36,076 bases of DNA. Source: Actinomycetota bacterium (GTDB taxonomy: Bacteria > Actinomycetota > Actinomycetes > Streptosporangiales > Streptosporangiaceae). The position numbers were made by a program, and so were the translations under genes. Positions 25,515-33,495 of this stretch are shown here, in pieces. Under the pieces are notes generated by a model. The model made no database searches and was not told where the DNA came from. It was given only the letters and a program-made list of their open reading frames with translations. The DNA lies in the NCBI GenBank assembly GCA_003140115.1, contig PLIQ01000104.1, positions 1 through 36,076 of the forward strand, in the 5' to 3' direction. How positions within the stretch are numbered: position 1 is the first letter of the stretch; each line of letters begins with the position of its first letter.

Positions 25515-25883
25515 GTGCGCGGGTTCGGTGAACTGGAAGCGGTGATCATGGACCGGGTGTGGGAGCACGGCGAGCCGGTAACCGTGCGAGCACTGTTCGA
25601 CGAGCTGTCCACCGAGCGGACGATCGCGTATACGACCGTGATGAGCACCATGGACAACCTGCACCGGAAGGGATGGCTGGACCGGATCAGGGACGGCAAG
25701 GCCTACCGGTACACGGCCACCGCCAGCCGGGAACAGTACAGTGCCCGCCTGATGCGCGAGGCGCTCGCCGACGGCGGGGACGCCGAGGTCGTGCTGAGCC
25801 ACTTCCTGGCGCAGATCGGCAGCGGGGAATCGGAGGCGCTGCGGTCCGTGCTGCGCAAGCTGCGTGGCAGGCGGTCCGGTTGA
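25515..25883 (+). CDS. blaI: BlaI/MecI-family transcriptional repressor
   Basis: The 122-residue product begins MRGFGELEAVIMDRVWEHGE and has the BlaI winged helix: VRALFDELSTERTIAYTTVM, STMDNLHRKGWLDR, and the wing DGKAYRYTATAS. The helical dimerisation tail follows (MREALADGGDAEVVLSHFLA). BlaI repressors leave their operator when a partner protease is triggered. The GTG at 25515 has GGGAGG just upstream, so it is preferred to the frame beginning at 25479. The stop overlaps the TTG start of the M56 gene by four bases. Confidence 0.9.
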   Translation: MRGFGELEAVIMDRVWEHGEPVTVRALFDELSTERTIAYTTVMSTMDNLHRKGWLDRIRDGKAYRYTATASREQYSARLMREALADGGDAEVVLSHFLAQIGSGESEALRSVLRKLRGRRSG

Positions 25884-26827
25884 GACCCGCACTTCTGGTC
25901 TTCAGCTACGCCGTAGCCGTGGCATGGGTCCTGCCGCTACCGCTGCGGCGGCTGTCCGAGCCGGGTACCAGTCCGCGGCTCGGGCTCGCGGCCTGGCTTA
26001 CCGCGATGGTCAGCGTGCTCGCGTGCGTCATGGCCGCGCTGGGGCTGTTGACCAGGACGGCGATCGCTGGGTGGCCGACGTTCGCGCGGACCGTGTGCGA
26101 GTCGGTTAGCGCCGGATCGTGCCCGCCGACGGTGTACCGGAGCGCCGCTTATGAGCTCGGTCTCGCGGCCGCGGCCTTCGCTGGCGGAATTGTCATGATC
26201 CTGCTTGGCTTGCGCTACGGCCGGAGTCTGCGCCGCGCCAGCGTCCGGACCCGGGCGCACGCCGAGGCCGCCCGCATCACCGGCTACCCGATCGAGGGCG
26301 GGGACGCCGCGTTTGTGCTGGACGCCACCCAGCCCGCCGCGTACTGCGTGCCGGGGCGGCCGCCCACCATCGTCCTGACCACCGGCGCGCTCGCCGTCCT
26401 GGATTCCGACCAGCTCACGGCGGTGCTGGCGCACGAACGCGCACACCTGGCCGGGCGGCACCATCTGCTGCTCGCGGTGACCCGCTCGCTGGCCGCTGTC
26501 GCCCCGGTCGTTCCGCTCTTCGCGCGCGGAACCAAGGAGGCGGCAAGGCTGGCCGAGATGCGTGCCGACGATGTGGCGGCACGGTGCGGTAGCCGCCGCA
26601 CCCTGCTAGCGGCCCTGCTCGCCATGGACGCCGGCGCCGCGACCGCGCCGACGCCGGCCGCGTGGCTGGCCGCTACCGGCAATATCGTCGCCACCCGCGT
26701 CCGGCGGCTCGCCGAGCCGGCGGCCCCGGCCCGCTGGGCATGCCACGGACTGGCCCTGGTCGCGCTCATGCTCGCGATCGTCGCCGCCTCCGCGCTGGTG
26801 CCAGCGTTCGCGGTCGCCGGGCTCTGA
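25880..26827 (+). CDS. M56-family BlaR1-like membrane metallopeptidase
   Basis: The product (315 residues from a TTG at 25880, TTGA overlapping the blaI stop) has transmembrane segments near 5-20, 36-58 and 92-112, and a late one (ALVALMLAIVAASALVPAF). Its gluzincin site is HERAH at 185-189 (TAVLAHERAHLAGRHH), with EMRADDVAA downstream probably giving the third zinc ligand. There is no C-terminal penicillin-sensor domain, as in other short actinobacterial BlaR1-like proteins, so the signal is unknown. It would cleave or otherwise inactivate the adjacent BlaI. The non-ATG start is inferred from the overlap. Confidence 0.85.
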   Translation: MRPALLVFSYAVAVAWVLPLPLRRLSEPGTSPRLGLAAWLTAMVSVLACVMAALGLLTRTAIAGWPTFARTVCESVSAGSCPPTVYRSAAYELGLAAAAFAGGIVMILLGLRYGRSLRRASVRTRAHAEAARITGYPIEGGDAAFVLDATQPAAYCVPGRPPTIVLTTGALAVLDSDQLTAVLAHERAHLAGRHHLLLAVTRSLAAVAPVVPLFARGTKEAARLAEMRADDVAARCGSRRTLLAALLAMDAGAATAPTPAAWLAATGNIVATRVRRLAEPAAPARWACHGLALVALMLAIVAASALVPAFAVAGL

Positions 26828-26860
26828 AGCGCCCGACCCTCTCGGCCGCAGTCCGGGCGG

Positions 26861-27832
26861 CTAGAACCAGGAGGGTCCGTGGGGGGTGTAAGGCTTCTGG
26901 AGGGCTTGGAGCTCGTGGTCAGTGAGGTGCAGGTCGAGGGCTGCGACGGCTTCGGTTAGGTGATGCGGTTGGGTGGCTCCGATGATCGGGGCGGTGACGA
27001 CGGGGTTGTGGAGCACCCAGGCCAGCGCGACCTGGGCCATGCTGACGCCGCGGGCTGCGGCGACTTGCTGGACCGCGCCGACGACCGGCTCGTCGAGGGG
27101 TGAGTCGAAGGACTTGACGACCTGGTCCACGGTGGAGCGGTGGGATTGCTGTCCCCAGGGCCGCGTGAGGCGTCCCTTGCCTTGCGGGGAGTAGGGCACG
27201 ACGCCCACGCCCATGTCGGCGCACATGGGCAGCAGTTCGCGCTCTTCTTGGCGGCGGAGCAGGTTGTACTGGTTCTGCATGGCCACGAACCGGGTCCAGC
27301 CGCCGAGCGCGGCCGTGTACTGGAGCTTGGCGAACTGCCAGGCGTACATGGAAGAGGCGCCCAGGTAGCGGACCTTACCCGCTTTGACGATGTCGTGCAG
27401 GGCCTCCATTGTCTCCTCGGCGGGGGTGTCCGGATCGAAGCGGTGGATCTGGTAGAGGTCGATGTAGTCGACGCCGAGCCGGGTCAGGGAGGCATCGGCC
27501 TGCTCGAAGATCGCCTTGCGGGACAGGCCCTGCCCGCCTGGGCCGTCGTGCATCTTGCCGAACACCTTGGTGGCCAGCACGATGTCCTCACGCCGGGAGT
27601 ACCGCTTGATGGCGCGGCCGACCAGTTCCTCTGAGGTTCCGTGCTGGTAGTTGTTCGACGTGTCCCAGAGGGTGATGCCCGCCTCGACAGCCTGGCGGAA
27701 GAACGGCTGGGCTGCGTCATTGTCCAGGGCCCAGCGGTGCGCGCCGGTACTGGTGTTGTCGCCGTAGCTCATGCAACCCAGCGCGAGACGGCTCACTTTC
27801 AGGCCGGTGTTACCCAGGCGGGTGTACTCCAT
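26861..27832 (-). CDS. Aldo/keto reductase (AKR superfamily, YdhF/YajO-like)
   Basis: The 323-residue TIM-barrel product starts MEYTRLGNTGLKVSRLALGC. The catalytic tetrad is present: D57 and Y62 (WDTSNNYQHG), K89 (LATKVFG) and H130 (YQIHRFD). NADPH contacts appear in the C-terminal part (ALAWVLHNPVVTAPIIGATQ). It reduces aldehydes or ketones; the natural substrate cannot be read. Two ATGs compete: 27838 lies only two bases after AGGAGG, while 27832 lies eight bases after it, so I chose 27832. It converges on the M56 gene with 33 bases between them. Confidence 0.88.
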   Translation of the reverse strand: MEYTRLGNTGLKVSRLALGCMSYGDNTSTGAHRWALDNDAAQPFFRQAVEAGITLWDTSNNYQHGTSEELVGRAIKRYSRREDIVLATKVFGKMHDGPGGQGLSRKAIFEQADASLTRLGVDYIDLYQIHRFDPDTPAEETMEALHDIVKAGKVRYLGASSMYAWQFAKLQYTAALGGWTRFVAMQNQYNLLRRQEERELLPMCADMGVGVVPYSPQGKGRLTRPWGQQSHRSTVDQVVKSFDSPLDEPVVGAVQQVAAARGVSMAQVALAWVLHNPVVTAPIIGATQPHHLTEAVAALDLHLTDHELQALQKPYTPHGPSWF

Positions 27833-27879
27833 CGTCATCTCCTCCTGCGGGTGAGGGGTCAGGCTGCCGAGATACGCCG

Positions 27880-28278
27880 TCAGGCGTCGATGGCGCTTAC
27901 TCCGGGGAGTTCACCGAAGCGGGCCTTGGCGTCCCGGCTCAGGATGGTTCGATCGGTCTGCGCCGCGTGGGCGGCGATGATCAGGTCGTGTGCGCTACGC
28001 GGGGTACCGGACCGGCGGACATGGGCGAGCAGGCGTCCGTGGTGAGCCGCGGTCTCCTGCGTGTAGTCAAGGACATCGACGGCGGATGTTATCGCCACCA
28101 GCGCCCTCGCGCGTTCGGCTGCCCGCTCGGCCGTATCCGCCATCTCGATCCCGACGCGATACTCGGCGACCGATACCGAGGCGATGGCAAGTTCATCGTC
28201 GTCCAACGACGAGCGGTCTATGGTGCCGCGTTCATAGGCGATCAGGACGTTGGTATCGAGGATCAGGCGTCGGCCCAC
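27880..28278 (-). CDS. vapC: PIN-domain ribonuclease toxin, VapC-type
   Basis: The 132-residue product has the four conserved acidic residues of PIN ribonucleases: D8 (LILDTNVLIAYERG), E39 (VSVAEYRVGIE), D98 (PRSAHDLIIAA) and D116 (ILSRDAKARFGEL). Such toxins cleave tRNA or rRNA and halt translation. The gene overlaps the antitoxin gene by 16 bases, the usual antitoxin-first order. Reading from ATG 28278 gives a full-length VapC with no lesion. Confidence 0.92.
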   Translation of the reverse strand: MGRRLILDTNVLIAYERGTIDRSSLDDDELAIASVSVAEYRVGIEMADTAERAAERARALVAITSAVDVLDYTQETAAHHGRLLAHVRRSGTPRSAHDLIIAAHAAQTDRTILSRDAKARFGELPGVSAIDA

Positions 28279-28520
28279 GGATCACGCACCTCCGAGGTGA
28301 CTAGGGCGATCGCCTCTGCTATGGCCCGGCCGAATTCGTCGTCCGGCGGGGGCACATCCGCGAGCGCCGAGCGCAGGTCGGCACCGGTGCGGCGACGGGC
28401 GGGCCCGATCTCGGCGACCGGATGGTTGCCGCGGACGATGGTGATCGTCTCACCGCGCTCGACGGCATCGAGCAGGTCCGAGAAATGCCGGGATGCCTCG
28501 GTTGCGGTCATGGTCTTCAT
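28263..28520 (-). CDS. vapB: Phd/YefM-type antitoxin partner of the PIN toxin
   Basis: The 85-residue product begins MKTMTATEASRHFSDLLDAV, followed by ERGETITIVRGNHPVAEIGP, the Phd/YefM fold. The acidic C-terminal tail (DVPPPDDEFGRAI ... EVRDPWADA) would wrap the toxin. It probably also binds the palindrome just upstream, as usual for such pairs. TAAACT on the minus strand at 28527-28532 is a possible -10 box, so the transcript may have a very short leader. Confidence 0.9.
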   Translation of the reverse strand: MKTMTATEASRHFSDLLDAVERGETITIVRGNHPVAEIGPARRRTGADLRSALADVPPPDDEFGRAIAEAIALVTSEVRDPWADA

Positions 28521-28531
28521 GAGGCCAGTTT

Positions 28532-28546
28532 ATCTGATAATCAGAT
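28532..28546. promoter_or_regulatory. Palindromic operator upstream of the vapB-vapC pair
   Basis: ATCTGAT and ATCAGAT are perfect seven-base arms around one base, 11 bases before the antitoxin ATG. The repeat touches the candidate -10 box (TAAACT, minus strand, 28527-28532). This is the expected place for autorepression by the Phd-like antitoxin. Confidence 0.7.
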
Positions 28547-28640
28547 TCACTGCTTGACCGGGGGTGCCGGGGGGCGGCTTCGCTGGTACTGACAGGGTGA
28601 TCCACGTGACGAACTCGCCGAAGTCCGGTCGCGCTGAGCG

Positions 28641-29669
28641 ATGAGGCTCGCCATGCTGGCGCCGATCGCGTGGCGTACGCCGCCCGAGCACTACGGGCCG
28701 TGGGAGTCGATCGCCAGCCTGCTTACTGAGGGGCTGGTCGCGCGCGGAGTCGAGGTGACACTTTTCGCGACGCTCGACTCGGTAACGGCGGCGGTGCTCG
28801 ACGGGGTCTGCCCGCACGGCTACGCGGAGGACGCCGGGCTGGACGGGCGGGTCTGGGAGGCGCTGCACGTCTCGCATGCACTGGCCCGATCGGGTGAGTT
28901 CGAGCTGGTGCATAACCACCTCGACTGGCTGCCGCTGGCCTTCAGCGAGCACGCGCGGGCGCCGATGGTGACGACCATCCACGGCTTCTCCGGCGCGGGC
29001 ATCCTGCCGGCCTACACGCGGTCGCGATCGGCGTTCGTCGCGATCTCTGATTCTGACCGCTACCCGGGGCTCGACTATGCCGCGACCATCTATCACGGCA
29101 TCGACCTGCGGATGTTCCCGTACCGCGCCGCTGCGGGAGATTACCTGGTCTCGTTCGGGCGCATCCACCCCGACAAGGGAACAGCCGACGCGATCGAGAT
29201 CGCCCGCCGCGCGGGGCGACGGCTGGTCATCTGCGGCATCGTGCAGGACGAGCGGTATTTCGCCGAGGCCGTGGAGCCGCATGTCGACGGAGATCAGGTC
29301 ATCTTCCTCGGCTCGGTCGGCCCGCGGCGCCGGGCGGAGGTCCTCGGCGAGGCGGCCGTGCTGTTGCACCCGATCTACTTCGACGAGCCATTCGGCCTGT
29401 CCGTCGTGGAGGCCATGGCGTGCGGCACCCCGGTCGTCGCCTACCGGCGCGGCTCGATGACCGAGGTGGTCGACGAGGGCGTGACGGGATACCTGACCCA
29501 TGACATCGAGTCGTCGGTCGACGCGGTCCGCGCGGCGACGCGGCTGGACCGCTCGGCCGTCCATGCCCGCGCGGTCGCGCGGTTCGGCGCCGACCGCATG
29601 GTCGAGGACTACCTGCGCACCTACGAAGGGCTGCTCAGGTCGGCCAGCAGCTCGCCGAGCGGCGCGTAG
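28641..29669 (+). CDS. Glycosyltransferase family 4 protein
   Basis: The 342-residue product starts MRLAMLAPIAWRTPPEHYGP, the N-terminal Rossmann fold with the acceptor loop of GT4 enzymes. LVHNHLDWLPLAF and TTIHGFSGAG follow. The donor-binding half has VSFGRIHPDKGTADAIEIA and the E-x7-E motif in FDEPFGLSVVEAMACGTPVV. It transfers a sugar from a nucleotide donor; donor and acceptor are unknown. Its last 49 bases overlap the convergent GH130 gene. The neighbouring operon also encodes a GT4 and two sugar enzymes, so a shared glycan pathway is likely. Confidence 0.88.
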   Translation: MRLAMLAPIAWRTPPEHYGPWESIASLLTEGLVARGVEVTLFATLDSVTAAVLDGVCPHGYAEDAGLDGRVWEALHVSHALARSGEFELVHNHLDWLPLAFSEHARAPMVTTIHGFSGAGILPAYTRSRSAFVAISDSDRYPGLDYAATIYHGIDLRMFPYRAAAGDYLVSFGRIHPDKGTADAIEIARRAGRRLVICGIVQDERYFAEAVEPHVDGDQVIFLGSVGPRRRAEVLGEAAVLLHPIYFDEPFGLSVVEAMACGTPVVAYRRGSMTEVVDEGVTGYLTHDIESSVDAVRAATRLDRSAVHARAVARFGADRMVEDYLRTYEGLLRSASSSPSGA

Positions 29670-31084
29670 GCGACGCCGATGCGGTAGTCATCGATGCCGT
29701 AGGGAATCCACACCAGGCCGTCGTGTACGAAGGCTCCGCACGAGTACACGACGTTGGGGACGTAGCCGTCCTGCTCATCCTCGGCAGGGGGCAGCAGCGG
29801 AGTCCTCGAACGGCCCACGATGCGCGTCGGGTCATCGAGGTCGAGCAGGAGCGCGCCGATGACGTAGACCCGCATCGGGCCGACGCCATGGGTGAACACC
29901 AGCCAGCCCTGGTCGGTCTCGATCGGCGATCCGCAGTTACCGACCTGCAGCATCTCCCACGGCGCGGACGGTTCCTGCACGACCACCTCCCGGCCCCATA
30001 CGTAACCGTCCGCCGAGCTGGCCAGGCTCGTACTCTCGCCGTCGGAGCGGCACAGGGCGAGGTAGTGTCCGTGCACCTTCCGGGGGAACAGCGCCATGCC
30101 CTTGTTCCGGGCGGCCGGCCCGGCGAGCCGACAAGCACGGAACACCCGCAGGTCCGAGCTGATAAGCAGGCGCGGGGAGATCCCTCGCCCGTCATAGGCC
30201 GTGTAGGTGGCGCGGTATTCGGCGGTTCCGTCGTCGTCGACGAACAGCGTAAACCGCGCGTCTTCCATGCCGTTGCTCTCCTCATCAACGGCCGGCGACA
30301 AGATGCGCTGCCCAAGGGCGGCGTCGCGGGCGAAGGAGGCGTTGTAGGCGGACGAGACCACCTTGCGCAGCAGGTCGACGGTGGCAGTAGAACCCGCCCG
30401 GCTCATCAGGTCGTGGTGCGCGTTCGCCAGTACCCGCTCGAGATCAGCGCCCTCGAACTCGGCGGGCAGGGCGCGCAGGACGGTCTCAGCAAGTTCATCG
30501 AGATGGCCCTGGTCAGCGAGGACGGCACGCAGGTGCGCCCGGCGCCAGCTGGCCGGCGTGGTGTCCGCCACCGAGACCGGCAGGGGCCGCGGCTCGAAGG
30601 ACCACTGTACTCCCGGGCCGACGATGGCCGAGCAGAAGCCGATCGAGGAGATATGCCCTTCACCGATGCCCCGTACGCTGAGCGCCACCCGAGCCTGGCC
30701 TGCGCGCAGGCCGGTCTGGTCGGGGTCAAGCACCGCGCTCGGGTTGCACACGGCCGCGGCCTCCGTCGCGTACTCCGCGGTGAAGGTCGCTCCCAGCAGC
30801 AACGTGCGCGCCGCGGTCAGCTCACCCGCGTCCGCGATGCGCGCGGAGACGATCGCCGCATGCCGCCGCAGCAGCTCCTGATAATTGTGGTGGCGATCGC
30901 CGAAGTCGCGCAGCAGGCCCGCAGCCAGCCGCTCGGCCTCGTCTTCCGCCAGGCTCATAACGCGTCCGACGATGTGGCTAACCCGCGAATTGGCGCGCTC
31001 CAGCTCATCGCCGGGCAGGAAGAGCCGCGCGACGACGCGGGTCGGATCGGGGCACAGCCCGGCCTGAACGCGGTGCGCGATCAC
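29621..31084 (-). CDS. GH130-family glycoside phosphorylase/hydrolase-like protein
   Basis: The 487-residue product has an N-terminal helical extension (RVVARLFLPGDELERANSR and a basic stretch to about residue 250), then a five-bladed beta-propeller domain: SNGMEDARFTLFVDDDG, ATYTAYDGRGISPRLLIS, MALFPRKVHGHYLALCRSDG and PYGIDDYRIGVAYAPL. GMEDARF is the GH130 catalytic-region signature. Known GH130 enzymes phosphorolyse beta-1,2- or beta-1,4-mannosides. The long N-terminal part is seen in some actinobacterial members and may have a distinct role. The GTG start overlaps the upstream gene's stop by four bases. The 3' end overlaps the convergent GT4 gene. Confidence 0.85.
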   Translation of the reverse strand: MIAHRVQAGLCPDPTRVVARLFLPGDELERANSRVSHIVGRVMSLAEDEAERLAAGLLRDFGDRHHNYQELLRRHAAIVSARIADAGELTAARTLLLGATFTAEYATEAAAVCNPSAVLDPDQTGLRAGQARVALSVRGIGEGHISSIGFCSAIVGPGVQWSFEPRPLPVSVADTTPASWRRAHLRAVLADQGHLDELAETVLRALPAEFEGADLERVLANAHHDLMSRAGSTATVDLLRKVVSSAYNASFARDAALGQRILSPAVDEESNGMEDARFTLFVDDDGTAEYRATYTAYDGRGISPRLLISSDLRVFRACRLAGPAARNKGMALFPRKVHGHYLALCRSDGESTSLASSADGYVWGREVVVQEPSAPWEMLQVGNCGSPIETDQGWLVFTHGVGPMRVYVIGALLLDLDDPTRIVGRSRTPLLPPAEDEQDGYVPNVVYSCGAFVHDGLVWIPYGIDDYRIGVAYAPLGELLADLSSPS

Positions 31085-32124
31085 TCGAGCTCGCCGATCC
31101 GACGTGCCTGCTGTGCGGTCGCGAGCATGGCCAGGGTGGACTCGGCGCCCTGGTTGAGATTGCGGCCGTCACGTTCCAGGCCGTCATAGCCGCCACCGGT
31201 TTGAGGGTCGAACATCGGTGTGGCGCTGTCGTTGTAACCGAGGAACCAGTCCCAGGCGAGGTTGACGCCGGTCAGCCAAGACGACTCGTGCGTGATCCGG
31301 AACGCGCTCCCGCAGGCATCAGCGAGCGCGGACACCTCGATGGGCTGCTGGTCGTAGCCCGGGCCTATGTCGTCGCGGCCGCGGCCGCCCACCGGGGTCA
31401 CCGACAGGTGGCTATCGCGAGTCTCGGTACGCAGCAGGAACTCCAGGAGGCTCAGGCCACGGCGCAGGGCTGGCGCATCGGGAAGGACATCACCCGCGAC
31501 GATCAGCGCCTCGGCAATCGAGGCGTTCCCGTAGCTCAGGCGCTCCTCCGGCCAGGGCCACCGGGCATCGTCGTGCTCTCCCCCGCCGATCATGGCCAGC
31601 GTGTCCGTGAGCAGCCGCCTGGCCGCCATCTCGTCCGGTCGTTTGCTGAGCAGCTCAGCAGCGCCCAGCGCGGCAAACGCCATCGACCGGACGTGCGGGG
31701 AACGACACTGCGCCGCGATGCGGAACCCGCAGAGGGCCCGGGCCCGCATGCCCGGTGTATGCGCACTCGTGGCGGCGACACCGAGGCCCCAAAGCGCCCG
31801 TCCCCACCAGTCCCCCACCGCTGCCTCGTCGCGCCATTGCCCGTCGACGGCCATCCGGTTGTGACAGGCCCCCGTGGGATCGATCGCGTCAAGGACGAAG
31901 GTGAGGTAGCAGCGGGCCAGGCGGCGGACGGTCGGCCCGGGCTCCGGCTGGCGGCATACGACGACCAGCCCGCGGGCGACGTCGTCGACGCAATAGCCGT
32001 GCTCAGGTCGGGGATCCGTGCGCAGGGCGTGCTCGAACAGCCCGCGGTCGTCAGTAAGCCGTTCGAGGTGATCGAACACCGGCTGGTCAACGTCGCCCGT
32101 GGGAGTTACGCGACCGGCGGTCAC
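31081..32124 (-). CDS. Alpha/alpha-toroid sugar enzyme (glycosidase-like), unassigned
   Basis: The product (347 residues from the GTG at 32124) has repeated helical patterns with YCVDDVARGLVVV, WWGRALWGLGVAAT and SYGNASIAEALIVAG, then GPGYDQQPIEVSALADAC and a final GGGYDGLERDGRNLNQGAEST. This fits an alpha/alpha-barrel enzyme of the N-acylglucosamine-2-epimerase or glycosidase type; DDVARG and NQGAEST are conserved in GH130-linked partners. I cannot name the reaction. The GTG at 32124 overlaps the previous stop as GTGA, so it is preferred to the ATG at 32190. It sits between the GT4 and GH130 genes, coupled to both. Confidence 0.7.
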   Translation of the reverse strand: MTAGRVTPTGDVDQPVFDHLERLTDDRGLFEHALRTDPRPEHGYCVDDVARGLVVVCRQPEPGPTVRRLARCYLTFVLDAIDPTGACHNRMAVDGQWRDEAAVGDWWGRALWGLGVAATSAHTPGMRARALCGFRIAAQCRSPHVRSMAFAALGAAELLSKRPDEMAARRLLTDTLAMIGGGEHDDARWPWPEERLSYGNASIAEALIVAGDVLPDAPALRRGLSLLEFLLRTETRDSHLSVTPVGGRGRDDIGPGYDQQPIEVSALADACGSAFRITHESSWLTGVNLAWDWFLGYNDSATPMFDPQTGGGYDGLERDGRNLNQGAESTLAMLATAQQARRIGELE

Positions 32125-33251
32125 GCGGCCACGCCAGCCGTGATCAGCCGGCCGGTCAGCTCGCGGTACTGATCCGCGATAACCGGCCACAGCAGCTGCG
32201 GCGCGGTGGCGCTGGCGGCGGCCGCCATCCTCGTCATGACGTCCCCGCGGGTGATCACCGAGCGGAGCGCCGCCGCGATCGCCTCCGGATCGCGGTGCGG
32301 CACGAGCAGGCCCGCTCCCCCCGCGAGCACCTCCTGGGCGTGCGGGAACTCGGTCGCCACGACCGGCTTGCCGGCTGCCAACGCCTCGATGAGCACCCCC
32401 GAGGTGACCTGGTCGGTCGAGTCGTAGGGCAGCAGAACCACATCGGCGGAGCGCACGAGGGAGGCCAGCGCGCCAGCGTTCCGGTAGTGATCGTCGAAGG
32501 AAACCCAGGGTCCCAGCTCGGCCTGCCGAACCTGCTCACGGAGGCGATCACGATAGGCTTCGCCTTCGTGGAGCAGCACCTTCGGGTGGGTCTGGCCGGC
32601 GACCAGGTAGCGTGGCTTGGGCAGGAGATCGCGCAGCATCGCCATGGCCTCGATGCCCCACTCGATGCCCTTGCCGGGGCCCAGCAGGCCCCAGGTCAAG
32701 ATCGTGAACTGCCCCGTGCGGAACGTCGGCTCCGCCATCGTCGTCTGCAGGGCGGGCGCGCCGTGCGCGATGATGCAGACCTTCGTCATGTCGACCGCGT
32801 ACCCGGCCGCGAGCCGGTCGCGCGCAGTCTTGGTCATCGTGACGACGGCATCGGCTTTCGCTATCACCAGCTCAAGGATCTGGCGCTGGTGTGGGGTCGG
32901 GTCGGTCAAGACGGTGTGCAGGACGATGACGCGTGGCACCAAGACCTGGTCCAGCAGGTGCAGGATCTCGCTGCCGTCGGTTCCGCCGTATACCCCATAC
33001 TCATGCTGCAGGATGGCCACGTCGCACAGGTTCAGTTGCTCGGCCGCCCGGCTGAGCGAGGCGGAGTCGCCCGCGATGAACTGCGCGACCACCTCGTTGC
33101 CGGGTCGTGGCGCATCCGCGCCGACCAGGCGGACGACCCAGCCCTCGTCAGTGGTGGAGGACAGGAGGGCGCCGCGGAGGGCGGCGGTGAAAGTGGCCAG
33201 TCCGCACTGGGTGGGCGGGAACGTGCTGACGAAACCGAATCGTGTGCTCAT
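32121..33251 (-). CDS. Glycosyltransferase family 4 protein, first gene of the GT-toroid-GH130 operon
   Basis: The product (376 residues) starts MSTRFGFVSTFPPTQCGLAT, a typical GT4 opening. It continues with LQHEYGVYGGTDG, VVTMTKTARDRLAAGY and a donor domain with LTWGLLGPGKGIEWGIEAMA and TSGVLIEALAAGKPVVATEF. That last segment replaces the usual E-x7-E with a related pattern. The ATG at 33251 is chosen because conserved sequence begins there; the frame reaches 33305. Its end overlaps the toroid gene by four bases. It probably builds a glycan that the other two enzymes process, but which glycan is unknown. Confidence 0.87.
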   Translation of the reverse strand: MSTRFGFVSTFPPTQCGLATFTAALRGALLSSTTDEGWVVRLVGADAPRPGNEVVAQFIAGDSASLSRAAEQLNLCDVAILQHEYGVYGGTDGSEILHLLDQVLVPRVIVLHTVLTDPTPHQRQILELVIAKADAVVTMTKTARDRLAAGYAVDMTKVCIIAHGAPALQTTMAEPTFRTGQFTILTWGLLGPGKGIEWGIEAMAMLRDLLPKPRYLVAGQTHPKVLLHEGEAYRDRLREQVRQAELGPWVSFDDHYRNAGALASLVRSADVVLLPYDSTDQVTSGVLIEALAAGKPVVATEFPHAQEVLAGGAGLLVPHRDPEAIAAALRSVITRGDVMTRMAAAASATAPQLLWPVIADQYRELTGRLITAGVAA

Positions 33252-33495
33252 TAGTTCAGGTGCCTTCCGATCGGACAGCCCCGAGAGAACGAAACGAAGC
33301 CTCACGCAATGAGATGTTCAGGCTCGCGGGCAACGTGTGGGCCCGACCAGCTGCTGCGGTACGTCTGCATTCGTGGCGCCGACTAAGAGGGGTTAATACC
33401 CGCTGCGCAGCAGCCATCGGTCCGGACAGACGTACCAAGGGCGTGACGGCTCCAGCTTACCTGTAATGAGAACGGCCGCTGACACCGGCCGGCCC
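33252..33495. other. Intergenic region between GT4 and acyl-CoA synthetase genes
   Basis: About 240 bases lie between the start of the GT4 gene and the end of the acyl-CoA synthetase gene. The only structure I see is a pair of perfect ten-base inverted arms: GGTACGTCTG at 33358-33367 and CAGACGTACC at 33427-33436, plus a GCTGCGCAGC palindrome between them. This region should hold the promoter of the GT4 operon. No clear -35/-10 pair was found. Confidence 0.5.

Noticed and set aside
29723..31189. 488-codon plus-strand frame opposite GH130
   Set aside because: It is an antisense shadow; the minus strand carries the GH130 and toroid homology.
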